This document shows, piece by piece, positions 53,713 to 62,353 of a DNA stretch of 64,000 bases. Origin of the DNA: Bacteroidales bacterium (lineage in GTDB: Bacteria > Bacteroidota > Bacteroidia > Bacteroidales > UBA932). Positions within the stretch are counted from its first letter, which is position 1, and each line of letters opens with the position of its first letter. The notes under the pieces were generated by a model. That model saw only the letters and a list, made by a program, of their open reading frames with translations, was not told the DNA's origin and made no database searches. The DNA lies in the NCBI GenBank assembly GCA_017454335.1, contig JAFTDE010000033.1, positions 44,782-108,781 of the forward strand, in the 5' to 3' direction. The translations under genes and the position numbers were made by a program.

Positions 53713-54990
53713 ATGCGCAGAGGCCTGCTCATAGCGATGACCATCCTGTGCCTGGCGCCTTCCTGCGCTTCGGCACAGTGGTATCTGTTCCCCGGCACCA
53801 AGTCCCGTCCAGACTCGAGCACCGTCACGGTGTCCGAGCCCAGGCAGCAGCAGCCCGCGGAAACGCAGCCGCTGCCCGAAGGGACGGAAGCGGACGAGCC
53901 CCGGGACAGCAGCAGGTTCTCCATCTTCGACCTGTTCGACATCTTCACCCCCGACATCCCGGAACGCGTGGCGCTGACCCTGCTCCTCCCCTTCAATACC
54001 GGAGGCACGGTGAACGCCAACATGATGGATTTCTACAGCGGAGCGCTGCTCGCAGTCCGGGATCTCGGCAACGAAGGTGTCAAGATCGACCTCAATTCCG
54101 TCGACGAAACGGTCAAGCGCCCCATCTTCTCCAACCCGTTCATCCAGAGCGACGTGGTCATCGGACCTGTCAGCACGGATGACCTCCGCCAGGAGCTGCA
54201 CCACTGCCCCGCCGGCAAGTACCTGATCTCGCCGCTCGAGCCCAAGGCTGCGGCACTGGCCGACTCGGCCCGCGTCATCCAGGCCCCTGCGCCGTGGGAA
54301 TGCCAGGCCAGCGAATCCATCCGCTGGCTGCAGGAAGAGTTTACACCTTCCGACAAGCTCGTCCTGGTCGTGGAGAAAAATGTGGAGCTGAATGAGTCCG
54401 GCCGCTATCTCAAGGCCCTGCTGGACGAAAGCGGCATCCCCTATGCGACCATCTCCTACGGCATCCTGCAGGGAATGAGCATCGCGTCGAGTTTCACCGC
54501 CAGCAGCACCCGCACCGGCACGACCCGCTTCGTCATCGCCTCCGACAACGAGGCCTTCGTCGGTGATGCCATCCGCAACATCGGCATGCTGAAACACCGC
54601 AACCTCGATGTCGCCGTGTACAGCACCTCCAAGATCCGCTCGTTCTCGACCATCGAGACCGAAGACCTGCACAATGTCAACCTGCGCGTCGCGGCATCCT
54701 ATTATATCGATTATACGGATCCCGCCGTCAAGCAGTTCATCCTGGCATACCGTGCCCTGTTCCACACCGAGCCGGGCGCCTTCGCCTTCAGCGGCTACGA
54801 TACGACGCGCTATTTCGTGGACATCTGCACGAAATACGGACGGATGTGGCCCATGAAGCTGGAGGAATACGGCGGGCGCGGCCTGCAGTCCTCTTTCCGT
54901 TTCCGGAACATACCGGGTGCCGGATTTGTCAACCAGGCGGTACGGCGTATCATCTACGCCCCCGATTACACCATCACCGTCGTAAACTGA
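53713..54990 (+). CDS. Periplasmic-binding-protein-fold protein (LpoA/leucine-binding-like)
   Basis: The 425-residue protein has a signal peptide (MRRGLLIAMTILCLAPSCASAQ), a low-complexity Pro/Gln/Ser linker (about 30-65), and a type 1 periplasmic-binding fold (RVALTLLLPFN...MDFYSGALLAV...VVIGPVSTDD...FVIASDNEAFVGDAIRN). No transporter genes are adjacent. In Bacteroidota related proteins carry LysM repeats; none is seen here. A role in wall synthesis is possible but not shown. Confidence 0.65.
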   Translation: MRRGLLIAMTILCLAPSCASAQWYLFPGTKSRPDSSTVTVSEPRQQQPAETQPLPEGTEADEPRDSSRFSIFDLFDIFTPDIPERVALTLLLPFNTGGTVNANMMDFYSGALLAVRDLGNEGVKIDLNSVDETVKRPIFSNPFIQSDVVIGPVSTDDLRQELHHCPAGKYLISPLEPKAAALADSARVIQAPAPWECQASESIRWLQEEFTPSDKLVLVVEKNVELNESGRYLKALLDESGIPYATISYGILQGMSIASSFTASSTRTGTTRFVIASDNEAFVGDAIRNIGMLKHRNLDVAVYSTSKIRSFSTIETEDLHNVNLRVAASYYIDYTDPAVKQFILAYRALFHTEPGAFAFSGYDTTRYFVDICTKYGRMWPMKLEEYGGRGLQSSFRFRNIPGAGFVNQAVRRIIYAPDYTITVVN

Positions 54991-54996
54991 ACGTTT

Positions 54997-55917
54997 ATGG
55001 AAACCACCCAATGTCTGATCATCGGTGGCGGCCCGGCCGGGTACACAGCCGCCATCTACGCGTCACGCGCCGCCCTGCAGCCCGTCCTGTATGAGGGGAA
55101 CGCCCCGGGCGGACAGCTGACCATGACCACGCTGGTCGAGAACTATCCCGGCTTTGCCGGCGGCGTGGATGCCAACGAACTGATGGCCGCCATGCGCGAG
55201 CAGGCCGTCCGGCTGGGCGCCGACATCCGCCGCGGCGCCATCACCGAAATCGATCTTTCGCAGCGCCCCTTCCCCGTCAAGCTTTCGGACGGGAAGGAAC
55301 TGTCCGCCGAGACCATCATCATCGCCACCGGCGCGGTCGCGCGCTGGCTGGGCCTGCCTTCCGAGCAGAAATTCCGCGGACTGGGCGTATCCGCCTGCGC
55401 CACCTGTGACGGTTTCTTCTACCGCCGCAAGGACGTCGCCGTCGTCGGCGGCGGGGACACCGCCTGCGGGGAAGCCCTGTACCTGGCCGGCCTGTGCCGC
55501 AAGGTCTATCTCATCGTCCGCCGTGACGTGCTCCGGGCCTCCGTGGCCGTGCAGGAGCGGGTGAAAGCGGCCGAAAACATCGAGATCCTGTGGAACTGCA
55601 ACACCCGGGAAATCCTGGGCGACGCATCCGGTGTCACCGGGGCCCGCATCGAGCGCAAGGATGGCGAGGTTTTTGATATCCCTGTCGATGGCTTCTTTGT
55701 CGCCATCGGGCATCATCCGGTTTCGGAACTCTTCTCCAAGTGGGTGAAGACGGATGCGGAAGGATACATCGTGACGGACGGGCGCAGCAGCGCGACCAAC
55801 GTCCCCGGCGTTTTCGCCGCGGGAGACGTACAGGATCCGGACTACCGCCAGGCCATCACCGCCGCCGCATCGGGCTGCCGGGCTGCACTGGATGCCGAAA
55901 GATTCCTGAAGAAATGA
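54997..55917 (+). CDS. trxB: Thioredoxin-disulfide reductase
   Basis: The 306-residue flavoprotein has an FAD motif IIGGGPAGYTAAIYASRA, the redox CATC (Cys134, Cys137) in SACATCDGFFY, the NADPH motif VVGGGDTACGEAL and the C-terminal GVFAAGDVQDPDYRQ. The stop overlaps the bamD start by 4 bases. Confidence 0.96.
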   Translation: METTQCLIIGGGPAGYTAAIYASRAALQPVLYEGNAPGGQLTMTTLVENYPGFAGGVDANELMAAMREQAVRLGADIRRGAITEIDLSQRPFPVKLSDGKELSAETIIIATGAVARWLGLPSEQKFRGLGVSACATCDGFFYRRKDVAVVGGGDTACGEALYLAGLCRKVYLIVRRDVLRASVAVQERVKAAENIEILWNCNTREILGDASGVTGARIERKDGEVFDIPVDGFFVAIGHHPVSELFSKWVKTDAEGYIVTDGRSSATNVPGVFAAGDVQDPDYRQAITAAASGCRAALDAERFLKK

Positions 55918-56702
55918 AACGATACACCCTCATCGCCCTGGTCCTGTTCTCAGCACTCGTGCTGGACGCCTGCAAGTCCGAGTACGAGGCCCTGCTGAGC
56001 GGAAACGATACGAACGCCAAGTACGAAGCCGCCTTTGACTATTACAACAAGGGCAAGTACAACCGGGCCGCCCAGCTGTTCGAGAGCCTGTCCGTGATGA
56101 CCAGCGGAACGGCGCGGGACGACACGGTCCAATACTACTGGGCCATGAGCAACTACCGCTACAAGGACTATTACACGGCCCAGGCCAATTTCGAGTCCTT
56201 CGTCAACAAGTTCCCGCGCAGCCCCTTCACGGAGAACGCGCGCTACCTGCTGCTGGACTGCATGTACCGGGGCACCCTGCGTTACGAACTGGACCAGACG
56301 CCCACCTACAAGTGCATCACGGCCATCAGCGAGTACATCATCGACTATCCGGACAACGAGCACATGGAAGAATGCCGCGCCGCCCTGGACGAACTGAACG
56401 ACCGCCTGGAGCGCAAGGCCTTCGAGAACGCCCGCCTGTACTACACGATGGAATACTACGACGCGGCCAGCATCGCCCTGCGCAATGTCCTGAAGGACAA
56501 TGCCGAGAACCGCTACCGCGAAGAAATCCTCTACCTGATCGCCATGACCTCGTACAAGTATGCGGACATGAGCGTCCCCGAGAAACAGGAGGAGCGTTTC
56601 CTGGTGTTCCGGGACGACTATCTGAACTTCATCGCGGAGTATCCGGAGTCCGCCCACCGGAAAGAACTGGATACGCTGTTCAACCGCGTCCGGGATATTT
56701 GA
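55914..56702 (+). CDS. bamD: Outer membrane assembly lipoprotein BamD
   Basis: The 262-residue protein has a lipoprotein signal (LVLDAC, lipid Cys20), followed by TPR-like repeats (FDYYNKGKYNRAAQLFESL, TAQANFESFVNKFPRSPFTENARYLLLDC). It matches BamD, which works with BamA in barrel insertion. It lies in the same region as bamA but not in the same operon. Confidence 0.92.
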   Translation: MKRYTLIALVLFSALVLDACKSEYEALLSGNDTNAKYEAAFDYYNKGKYNRAAQLFESLSVMTSGTARDDTVQYYWAMSNYRYKDYYTAQANFESFVNKFPRSPFTENARYLLLDCMYRGTLRYELDQTPTYKCITAISEYIIDYPDNEHMEECRAALDELNDRLERKAFENARLYYTMEYYDAASIALRNVLKDNAENRYREEILYLIAMTSYKYADMSVPEKQEERFLVFRDDYLNFIAEYPESAHRKELDTLFNRVRDI

Positions 56703-56745
56703 AAAATATTGAAACTTCCTGCGTCCCTCGTATCGTAATTTGAGT

Positions 56746-57066
56746 ATGGAAAAGAAAATACCTACCAACACGATCACGAGGGACGTGAAGTTCCTCGCCC
56801 AGCCTACGGGCAACATCTACGAAACCGTCGTCATCCTCTCCAAGCGTGCGAACCAGATCGCCCTGGCCGAGAAGAAGGAACTCAGCAAGAAGCTGGAGGA
56901 CTTCCGCAACGAGCGCGACACCATGGAAGAGATCTTCGAGAACAAAGAGCAGATCGAAATCTCCAAATACTACGAGCGCCAGCCCAAGCCGGACCTCGTT
57001 GCCATCAGCGAATTCGAGAACGGCGAGATTTTCTATCGCCAGGCCCAGGGAGACGAAGACCGGTAA
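56746..57066 (+). CDS. rpoZ: RNA polymerase omega subunit (Bacteroidota type)
   Basis: The 106-residue protein has IPTNTITRDVKFLAQPTGNIYETVVILSKRANQIA, typical of the divergent omega of Bacteroidota, ending in the acidic/aromatic ISEFENGEIFYRQ. The ATG at 56746 is preferred over a TTG at 56740. Bacteroidota omega commonly sits between bamD and downstream genes, as here. Confidence 0.92.
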   Translation: MEKKIPTNTITRDVKFLAQPTGNIYETVVILSKRANQIALAEKKELSKKLEDFRNERDTMEEIFENKEQIEISKYYERQPKPDLVAISEFENGEIFYRQAQGDEDR

Positions 57067-57081
57067 GAGGGTCCCTTCCGG

Positions 57082-58749
57082 ATGCTTGAGAGCCTGCACA
57101 TACGCAACTACGTCCTGATCGACGAGCTGGACATCCGGTTCCCGGAAGGCCTGGTGATCATCACCGGCCAGACGGGAGCGGGCAAGTCCATCCTGCTCGG
57201 CGCCCTGTCCCTCGTGACGGGCGGCAAGGGCGACGCCAGCCTCATCTCCGACGGGGCGGAGAGCTGTGTGGTGGAAGCCGGATTCCGGCTTCCGGCGGAC
57301 AGCGGCTCCCTGCGGGCCCTCCTGGAAGAAAACGACCTGGACTGGGAAGACGGATCCCTGAGCATCCGCCGCGTCCTGTACCGCTCCGGACGTTCGCGCA
57401 GCTTCGTCAACGACGTACCCGCCACCGCTCCCCTGCTGGCCGAACTGGCCACCCTGCTGATCGACATCCACTCCCAGCACCAGAGCCTGCTGCTGACGGA
57501 CCCGGCCTTCCAACTGCGTGTCCTGGACCATTTCGCCGGCAACACGCCGCTGCTGGAAGAGACCGCCGCCTGCTGGCGGAGCCTCCAGCAACTCCGGCGG
57601 GAACACGCGGAACTCCAGGAGCGCATACAGCGCCTGGAAGCGGAGCGCAGCTACAACCAGGCGCAATACAACCAGCTGGAAGCGGCGCATCTGCGCATCG
57701 GTGAACTGGAGGAACTCGAACAGGAACAGGAGCAGCTCGCGCACGCGGAACAGATCAAGGAGTCCTTCGCGCAGATCCGTTCGGCCTTCGAGCCCCAGGA
57801 CGGGGCCGGGATCGACGGTTCCCTGCGCGAAATCCGGCGGCTGCTGGAACGCTCGGCCAAATTCATTCCGGCCCTGCAGGACCTGTCCGGGCGCGTCGAA
57901 TCCGCCCGCATCGAACTGGCGGACATCCGCGACGAGGCGGAAAGCCAGGACGAGCGCATCAGCCTGAGCGAGGAGCGCCTCGCTACCGTCGAGGAGCGCA
58001 TGTCCCTGCTGTACGGGCTGATGAAAAAACATTCCTGCCAGGACATCGCGGAGCTGTGCGCCCTGCGGGACCGCTACGCAGGCGAGCTCGATTCCGCCGC
58101 CTCGGCCGGCGAAACCCTGGCCGAAATGGCCGGGCAGATCGAGGCGCTGGAGGCCCGGCACCGCGACTGCTGCAGCCGGCTGCATGAACGCCGCAACGCG
58201 GCTGCAGGCGACTTCCAGGCCCAGATCGAATCTTCGCTGCACTTCCTGGAACTGGACCGCGCCGTATTCCGGGTCGGGCTCTCCCCGGCCGAAGCCGGAG
58301 CCAGCGGCAGCGACCGCATCCACTTCCTCTTCTCCGCAAGCGGCGCGCAGCCGGTGGATGTCGCGCGCTGCGCATCAGGCGGCGAAATATCCCGTATCAT
58401 GCTGTGCCTCAAGGAAATGATGGCCCGCTTCGTGGGCATGCCGACCCTGATTTTCGACGAAATCGACACGGGCGTCTCCGGCAGTGCCGCGGACCGGATG
58501 GGCCAGCTGATCTGTACCATGGGAGCGTCCATGCAGGTCTTCGCCATCACCCACCTGCCGCAGGTCGCGGCCAAGGGCAGCGCGCACTACCTGGTCAGCA
58601 AGACGACGGATCCGCAGTCCGGACGCACGGTATCCGGCATCGCCCAGATCAGCGGCGAAGACCGGGTCCGGGAAATCGCCCGCATGCTCAGCGGCGCCAC
58701 CCTCACCCCCGAAGCCATCGCCAACGCCCAAACCCTGCTGAAACGCTGA
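57082..58749 (+). CDS. recN: DNA repair protein RecN
   Basis: The 555-residue SMC-like ATPase has the Walker A GQTGAGKSILLGAL (about 29-42), a long central coiled coil (about 160-370), the signature CASGGEISRIMLCLK and Walker B TLIFDEIDTGVSG. It acts in double-strand break repair. It starts 15 bases after rpoZ. Confidence 0.95.
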   Translation: MLESLHIRNYVLIDELDIRFPEGLVIITGQTGAGKSILLGALSLVTGGKGDASLISDGAESCVVEAGFRLPADSGSLRALLEENDLDWEDGSLSIRRVLYRSGRSRSFVNDVPATAPLLAELATLLIDIHSQHQSLLLTDPAFQLRVLDHFAGNTPLLEETAACWRSLQQLRREHAELQERIQRLEAERSYNQAQYNQLEAAHLRIGELEELEQEQEQLAHAEQIKESFAQIRSAFEPQDGAGIDGSLREIRRLLERSAKFIPALQDLSGRVESARIELADIRDEAESQDERISLSEERLATVEERMSLLYGLMKKHSCQDIAELCALRDRYAGELDSAASAGETLAEMAGQIEALEARHRDCCSRLHERRNAAAGDFQAQIESSLHFLELDRAVFRVGLSPAEAGASGSDRIHFLFSASGAQPVDVARCASGGEISRIMLCLKEMMARFVGMPTLIFDEIDTGVSGSAADRMGQLICTMGASMQVFAITHLPQVAAKGSAHYLVSKTTDPQSGRTVSGIAQISGEDRVREIARMLSGATLTPEAIANAQTLLKR

Positions 58750-58753
58750 AGCC

Positions 58754-59209
58754 ATGGCCAGAATCAAGAAAACACCGGACACCAAAGCCCTGAGCAGCCT
58801 GCTGCGGGACCGCGGCATGCGCGTCACGGCCCAGCGGATCGCCGTACACGAAGCCATGTGCGAACTGGTCCACGCCAGCGCAGACCAGGTGTACGAGTAC
58901 GTCATCAAGCACAGCACGACTTCCCTCACCCTCTCGTCGGTGTACAACATCCTCTCGCAGATGGCGCGGATCGGGGTTTACCGCCAGCGCCTCAGCCGGG
59001 ACAACAAACTGTACTTCGACGTGGACGTGTCCAGCAACATCCATCTGTACGACACCCACAACCACGAGTTCCGGGACATCACGGACGACAGTCTCCGCCA
59101 GGACATCGCAGGATACCTGCGCCACAAGCGTTTCCGCGGGTACAGGATCGACGATGTCGATGTCCTGATCCTCTGTCATCCCACACGCAAGAACAAACCA
59201 CTAAACTGA
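58754..59209 (+). CDS. Fur-family metalloregulator
   Basis: The 151-residue protein has the DNA-binding winged helix (LLRDRGMRVTAQRIAVHEAM...TLSSVYNILSQMARIG) and the metal-sensing segment HLYDTHNHEFRDI. The classical C-terminal CxxC zinc pair is absent (a single Cys in LILCHPTRK), as in some Fur/PerR-like members. Whether it senses iron, peroxide or zinc cannot be told. Confidence 0.9.
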   Translation: MARIKKTPDTKALSSLLRDRGMRVTAQRIAVHEAMCELVHASADQVYEYVIKHSTTSLTLSSVYNILSQMARIGVYRQRLSRDNKLYFDVDVSSNIHLYDTHNHEFRDITDDSLRQDIAGYLRHKRFRGYRIDDVDVLILCHPTRKNKPLN

Positions 59210-59216
59210 CTGCAAT

Positions 59217-59870
59217 ATGAAAGTTATCAACCTCGGAGAACACAGCTCCGCACTCAACAGTTTCGTCGCCCAGATCCGGGACCGGAATTTCCAGAAGGAC
59301 GGCCTCCGCTTCCGGACCAACCTGACCCGGATGGGGCAGATTTTCGGTTACGAGATCAGCAAGACCCTCGCCAGCCAGGAACTGACCGTCGAGACCCCCC
59401 TGGGCATTTCCGTCATCCCGGTTCCGGGCGAGCAGGTGGTCGTATCCACCATCCTCCGTGCGGGCCTGCCCCTTCACGACGGCGTCCTGAGCTGTTTCGA
59501 CAACGCCGGGAATGCGTTTGTCGCCGCATACCGCAAGTATGACTCCGAGGGTGAATTCCACATCCATACGGAATACTGCACCACGCCGGACCTGAGCGGA
59601 AAGACCCTGATCATGGCGGACACGATGCTGGCCACGGGATCGTCCATCGAAGTCGCCTACGCCGTGCTGTGCAAGGAAGGCGGCGTGCCGGGCAAACTGC
59701 ACCTGGTCTGCCCCATCGCCAGCGCCCAGGCCGTGGAGCACCTGAAAAAGAACATGCCGGACGACGCCACCCTGTGGGTAGCGGCCATCGACCCCGAACT
59801 GACGGGGCATGCCTACATTGTTCCGGGATTGGGAGACGCCGGCGACCTGGCCTACGGAGCGAAGCTATAG
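59217..59870 (+). CDS. upp: Uracil phosphoribosyltransferase
   Basis: The 217-residue enzyme has RAGLPLHDGVLSCF, the PRPP-binding motif MADTMLATGSSIEVAYAVL and the C-terminal PGLGDAGDLAYG that shapes the uracil site. It salvages uracil to UMP. Its 3' end overlaps the convergent rpoN stop by 6 bases. Confidence 0.94.
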   Translation: MKVINLGEHSSALNSFVAQIRDRNFQKDGLRFRTNLTRMGQIFGYEISKTLASQELTVETPLGISVIPVPGEQVVVSTILRAGLPLHDGVLSCFDNAGNAFVAAYRKYDSEGEFHIHTEYCTTPDLSGKTLIMADTMLATGSSIEVAYAVLCKEGGVPGKLHLVCPIASAQAVEHLKKNMPDDATLWVAAIDPELTGHAYIVPGLGDAGDLAYGAKL

Positions 59871-61277
59871 CTCGCGACGCCAGCGGGCCAGCGGGATACC
59901 GAGCTGGCCGCGGTACTTGGCGATCGTGCGCCGCGCGACCTTGTATCCCCGTTTGTTCATCTCTTCGACAAGCTGCTCATCCGTGAGCGGCTTTTTCTTG
60001 TCCTCATTGTCCACGCACTCCTGCAGGACCTTCTTGAGCTCGCGGGTGGAGACCTCCTCGCCCTCCTTGTTCTCCATGCCTTCGGAGAAGAAATACTTGA
60101 GCGGGAAGATGCCGAAATGGGTCTCGATGAATTTGCTGTTGACTACGCGCGAAATCGTGGAAATGTCGAAGCCGGTGACCTCGGCGATGTCTTTCAGCAC
60201 CATCGGACGCAGATCCGTCTCGTCGCCGGACACGAAATAATCGTGCTGGAAGTCCAGGATGGCCTGCATGGTGCGCTGCAGGGTATTCTGGCGCTGTTTG
60301 AGCGCCTCGACGAACCATTTGGCGGAATCGAGTTTCTGGCGCACGAAGGATACGGCTTCCTTCTGGGCCCGCTCCGATCCGCTCTTGGCGGACATCAGCA
60401 TGTCCGCATATTTCTTGTTGACCCGCAGTTCGGGCAGCGAGAAACGCGGCATGGTGAAACTGAGATCCCCGTCGTGCTCTTCCAGCACGAAGTCGGGCAC
60501 GATCTGCTGGGCCTGGTCGGTATAGGAATCGTCGATCTGGCCGCCCGGCGAAGGGTTCAGCTTGACAATGCGCGCGATGGCCGCCTTGAGTTCCTCCTCG
60601 CTCAGGCCCAGACGGCTCATGATCTTGGGGAAATGCCGGTTGGAGAATTCCTGGAACTCATCGGTCAGGATGCGCTGCGCGTTCACGACATCGGGGGTCT
60701 GCCGGCAGTTGCGGAGCTGCAGCAGCAGGCACTCGCGCAGGTCCCGGGCGCCGACGCCGGCCGGGTCGAACTCCTGGATCATGCGCAGCAGGCGCTCGAT
60801 TTCCGCCGCGTCGGTCTCGATGCCGGCACGGAAAGCCAGGTCATCCACAAGGGATTCGAGGTCGCGGCGCAAATATCCGTCTTCGTCCAGGCTGCCGATG
60901 ATGAACGCGGCGATGTCATACTGATGGCGGTCCAGGTTGCGGAAGCCCAGCTGGTTCATCAGGCTCTGCGTGAAACTCTCCCGGACCGAGAAGGTATTGT
61001 ATTCGGGGCGCGGGTCCTTGCCCCAGTTGCTCACTTTCAGACGGTAGGCGGGGATGTAGTCGTCCTCCTTGATCTCGTCCAGCGAGACGTCCCGCTGCTC
61101 GTTCTCGTCGCTGCTGCGCTCGGGATCGGGCGTATCGTCCAGCACGGGATTCTCCTCCAGCTCGGCGCGGATCCGCTGTTCCAGTTCCTGGATGGGCAGC
61201 TCGATGAGCTTGATCGTCTGGATCTGGAGCGGCGAGAGTTTCTGCGTCTGCTTGAGTTCGAGTCCCTGCTTGATCAT
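59865..61277 (-). CDS. rpoN: RNA polymerase sigma-54 factor
   Basis: The 470-residue protein has the glutamine-rich N-terminal activator region (LKQTQKLSPLQIQTIKLIELPIQELEQRI), the core-binding region with DVGARDLRECLLLQL-like sequence, and the C-terminal RpoN box ARRTIAKYRGQLGIP. It recognises -24/-12 promoters with enhancer-binding activators; none of those are in the window. Confidence 0.97.
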   Translation of the reverse strand: MIKQGLELKQTQKLSPLQIQTIKLIELPIQELEQRIRAELEENPVLDDTPDPERSSDENEQRDVSLDEIKEDDYIPAYRLKVSNWGKDPRPEYNTFSVRESFTQSLMNQLGFRNLDRHQYDIAAFIIGSLDEDGYLRRDLESLVDDLAFRAGIETDAAEIERLLRMIQEFDPAGVGARDLRECLLLQLRNCRQTPDVVNAQRILTDEFQEFSNRHFPKIMSRLGLSEEELKAAIARIVKLNPSPGGQIDDSYTDQAQQIVPDFVLEEHDGDLSFTMPRFSLPELRVNKKYADMLMSAKSGSERAQKEAVSFVRQKLDSAKWFVEALKQRQNTLQRTMQAILDFQHDYFVSGDETDLRPMVLKDIAEVTGFDISTISRVVNSKFIETHFGIFPLKYFFSEGMENKEGEEVSTRELKKVLQECVDNEDKKKPLTDEQLVEEMNKRGYKVARRTIAKYRGQLGIPLARWRREL

Positions 61278-61280
61278 CTC

Positions 61281-61844
61281 CTATTCAGCGTTTTGGCGGC
61301 GGACGATCCGGATGGTGTCCACGCGGAAGGAATCATCTCCGAGGGCCGGGTAGCGGAAGCGTTCGCGGACGATGAAAGCCGACGGAAAATCGACTTTGAT
61401 CTGCCTGAGGGCCGCCAGCGCTTCGGCACGTGTGCGGAAGTCGCCGACCGTCACCTTGAAGAAAGGATTGGTGAAGGTACGGTAGGCGGCATAGCCGGGG
61501 TATTTCGCCTTGAAGCGGCCGACGGCGGCTTCGGAGTCTCCGCGGGCCGTCTGCTTGTTATCGAAAAAGATGCGGATGCGGTATCCGTTCATCTGTTTCT
61601 GGGCATTGTTCTCGATGTGCCGGGCCAGGGCGTCCTGGACGGCAGCCGGCTGGGAGAAGGAGACATTGCCGGACATCACCGAGTAGATGGTCTGGCCGCT
61701 GATGGTCGTATCTTCGGCGGACAGCGGGACAAAGACCAGCGAGTCCACGATCTCGAAGCCCTCGGGGACCACCAGCTCCTGGGCCCGGAGGGCCAGGAAC
61801 GGCAGCAGCAGGAGCAGCGCGAGAAGCAGGATCTTCTTGTTCAT
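61281..61844 (-). CDS. SPOR-domain exported protein
   Basis: The 187-residue protein has a signal peptide (MNKKILLLALLLLLPFLALRAQ) and a C-terminal SPOR-like repeat (GYRIRIFFDNKQTARGDSEAAVGRFKAKYP, then VTVGDFRTRAEALAALRQI). SPOR domains bind denuded glycan strands at the division site. It lies 3 bases upstream of rpoN and after a LEA14-like lipoprotein. Confidence 0.88.
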   Translation of the reverse strand: MNKKILLLALLLLLPFLALRAQELVVPEGFEIVDSLVFVPLSAEDTTISGQTIYSVMSGNVSFSQPAAVQDALARHIENNAQKQMNGYRIRIFFDNKQTARGDSEAAVGRFKAKYPGYAAYRTFTNPFFKVTVGDFRTRAEALAALRQIKVDFPSAFIVRERFRYPALGDDSFRVDTIRIVRRQNAE

Positions 61845-61845
61845 A

Positions 61846-62307
61846 TCAGAATTGTTCTATCAGGGTTCGTAACGGAATATCCTTGTATTCAATAGTCTTG
61901 CCAGAACTGCGGCCGACTCCGACACGGGCGGAGAAATCGATCGTCACCTCGTCGGGATTCCAGGCGTTGGGGGTGGTCAGCAGCTGGAGGATGCTGGTCT
62001 CGGCATCCAGCTGGCCGTGCAGCGGAACCAGATAGCTGCTGTCTTTCTGGCGGTCCACCGTCAGGTCCGGGGCCGTCAGGTGCAGGAAGGGTTCGGTGCC
62101 GCGCTTGACGGTGCCCTGAACTTCCCGCAGGGTGAAAGCCGGCCCGGGATTGGACACGTCCAGGCGCACGACGGCGTCGGCCGAACGGAATCCGTTCGGC
62201 GTCAGGCTGACCAGCCCGACGTCCGTGATGCGGGTGTCCACCAGGGGGCGGGCGCATCCGGCCAGGAGGGCCAGGCAGGCGATCAGAATGGGAACGAGTC
62301 TGCGCAT
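61846..62307 (-). CDS. LEA14-like (WHy/NDR1-type) lipoprotein
   Basis: This 153-residue protein has a lipobox (LALLAGCAR, lipid Cys18) and an immunoglobulin-like LEA2/WHy domain (VDTRITDVGLVSLTPNGF...VRLDVSNPGPAFTLREVQGTV). The role of such envelope lipoproteins is unclear. Together with the SPOR and rpoN genes it forms a minus-strand run. Confidence 0.8.
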   Translation of the reverse strand: MRRLVPILIACLALLAGCARPLVDTRITDVGLVSLTPNGFRSADAVVRLDVSNPGPAFTLREVQGTVKRGTEPFLHLTAPDLTVDRQKDSSYLVPLHGQLDAETSILQLLTTPNAWNPDEVTIDFSARVGVGRSSGKTIEYKDIPLRTLIEQF

Positions 62308-62314
62308 ATCGTGA

Positions 62315-62322
62315 CAAAGATA
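62315..62322 (-). promoter_or_regulatory. -7 box (TATCTTTG) for the LEA14-like/SPOR/rpoN run
   Basis: The match ends 7 bases before the ATG at 62307, again giving a very short leader. It faces the miaB box with only 14 bases between. Confidence 0.6.
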
Positions 62323-62336
62323 CGAAAAAATCTATC

Positions 62337-62344
62337 TATCTTTG
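62337..62344 (+). promoter_or_regulatory. miaB: -7 box (TATCTTTG) for miaB
   Basis: The match ends 9 bases before the miaB ATG at 62354. Confidence 0.6.
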
Positions 62345-62353
62345 TCCCCGCCT

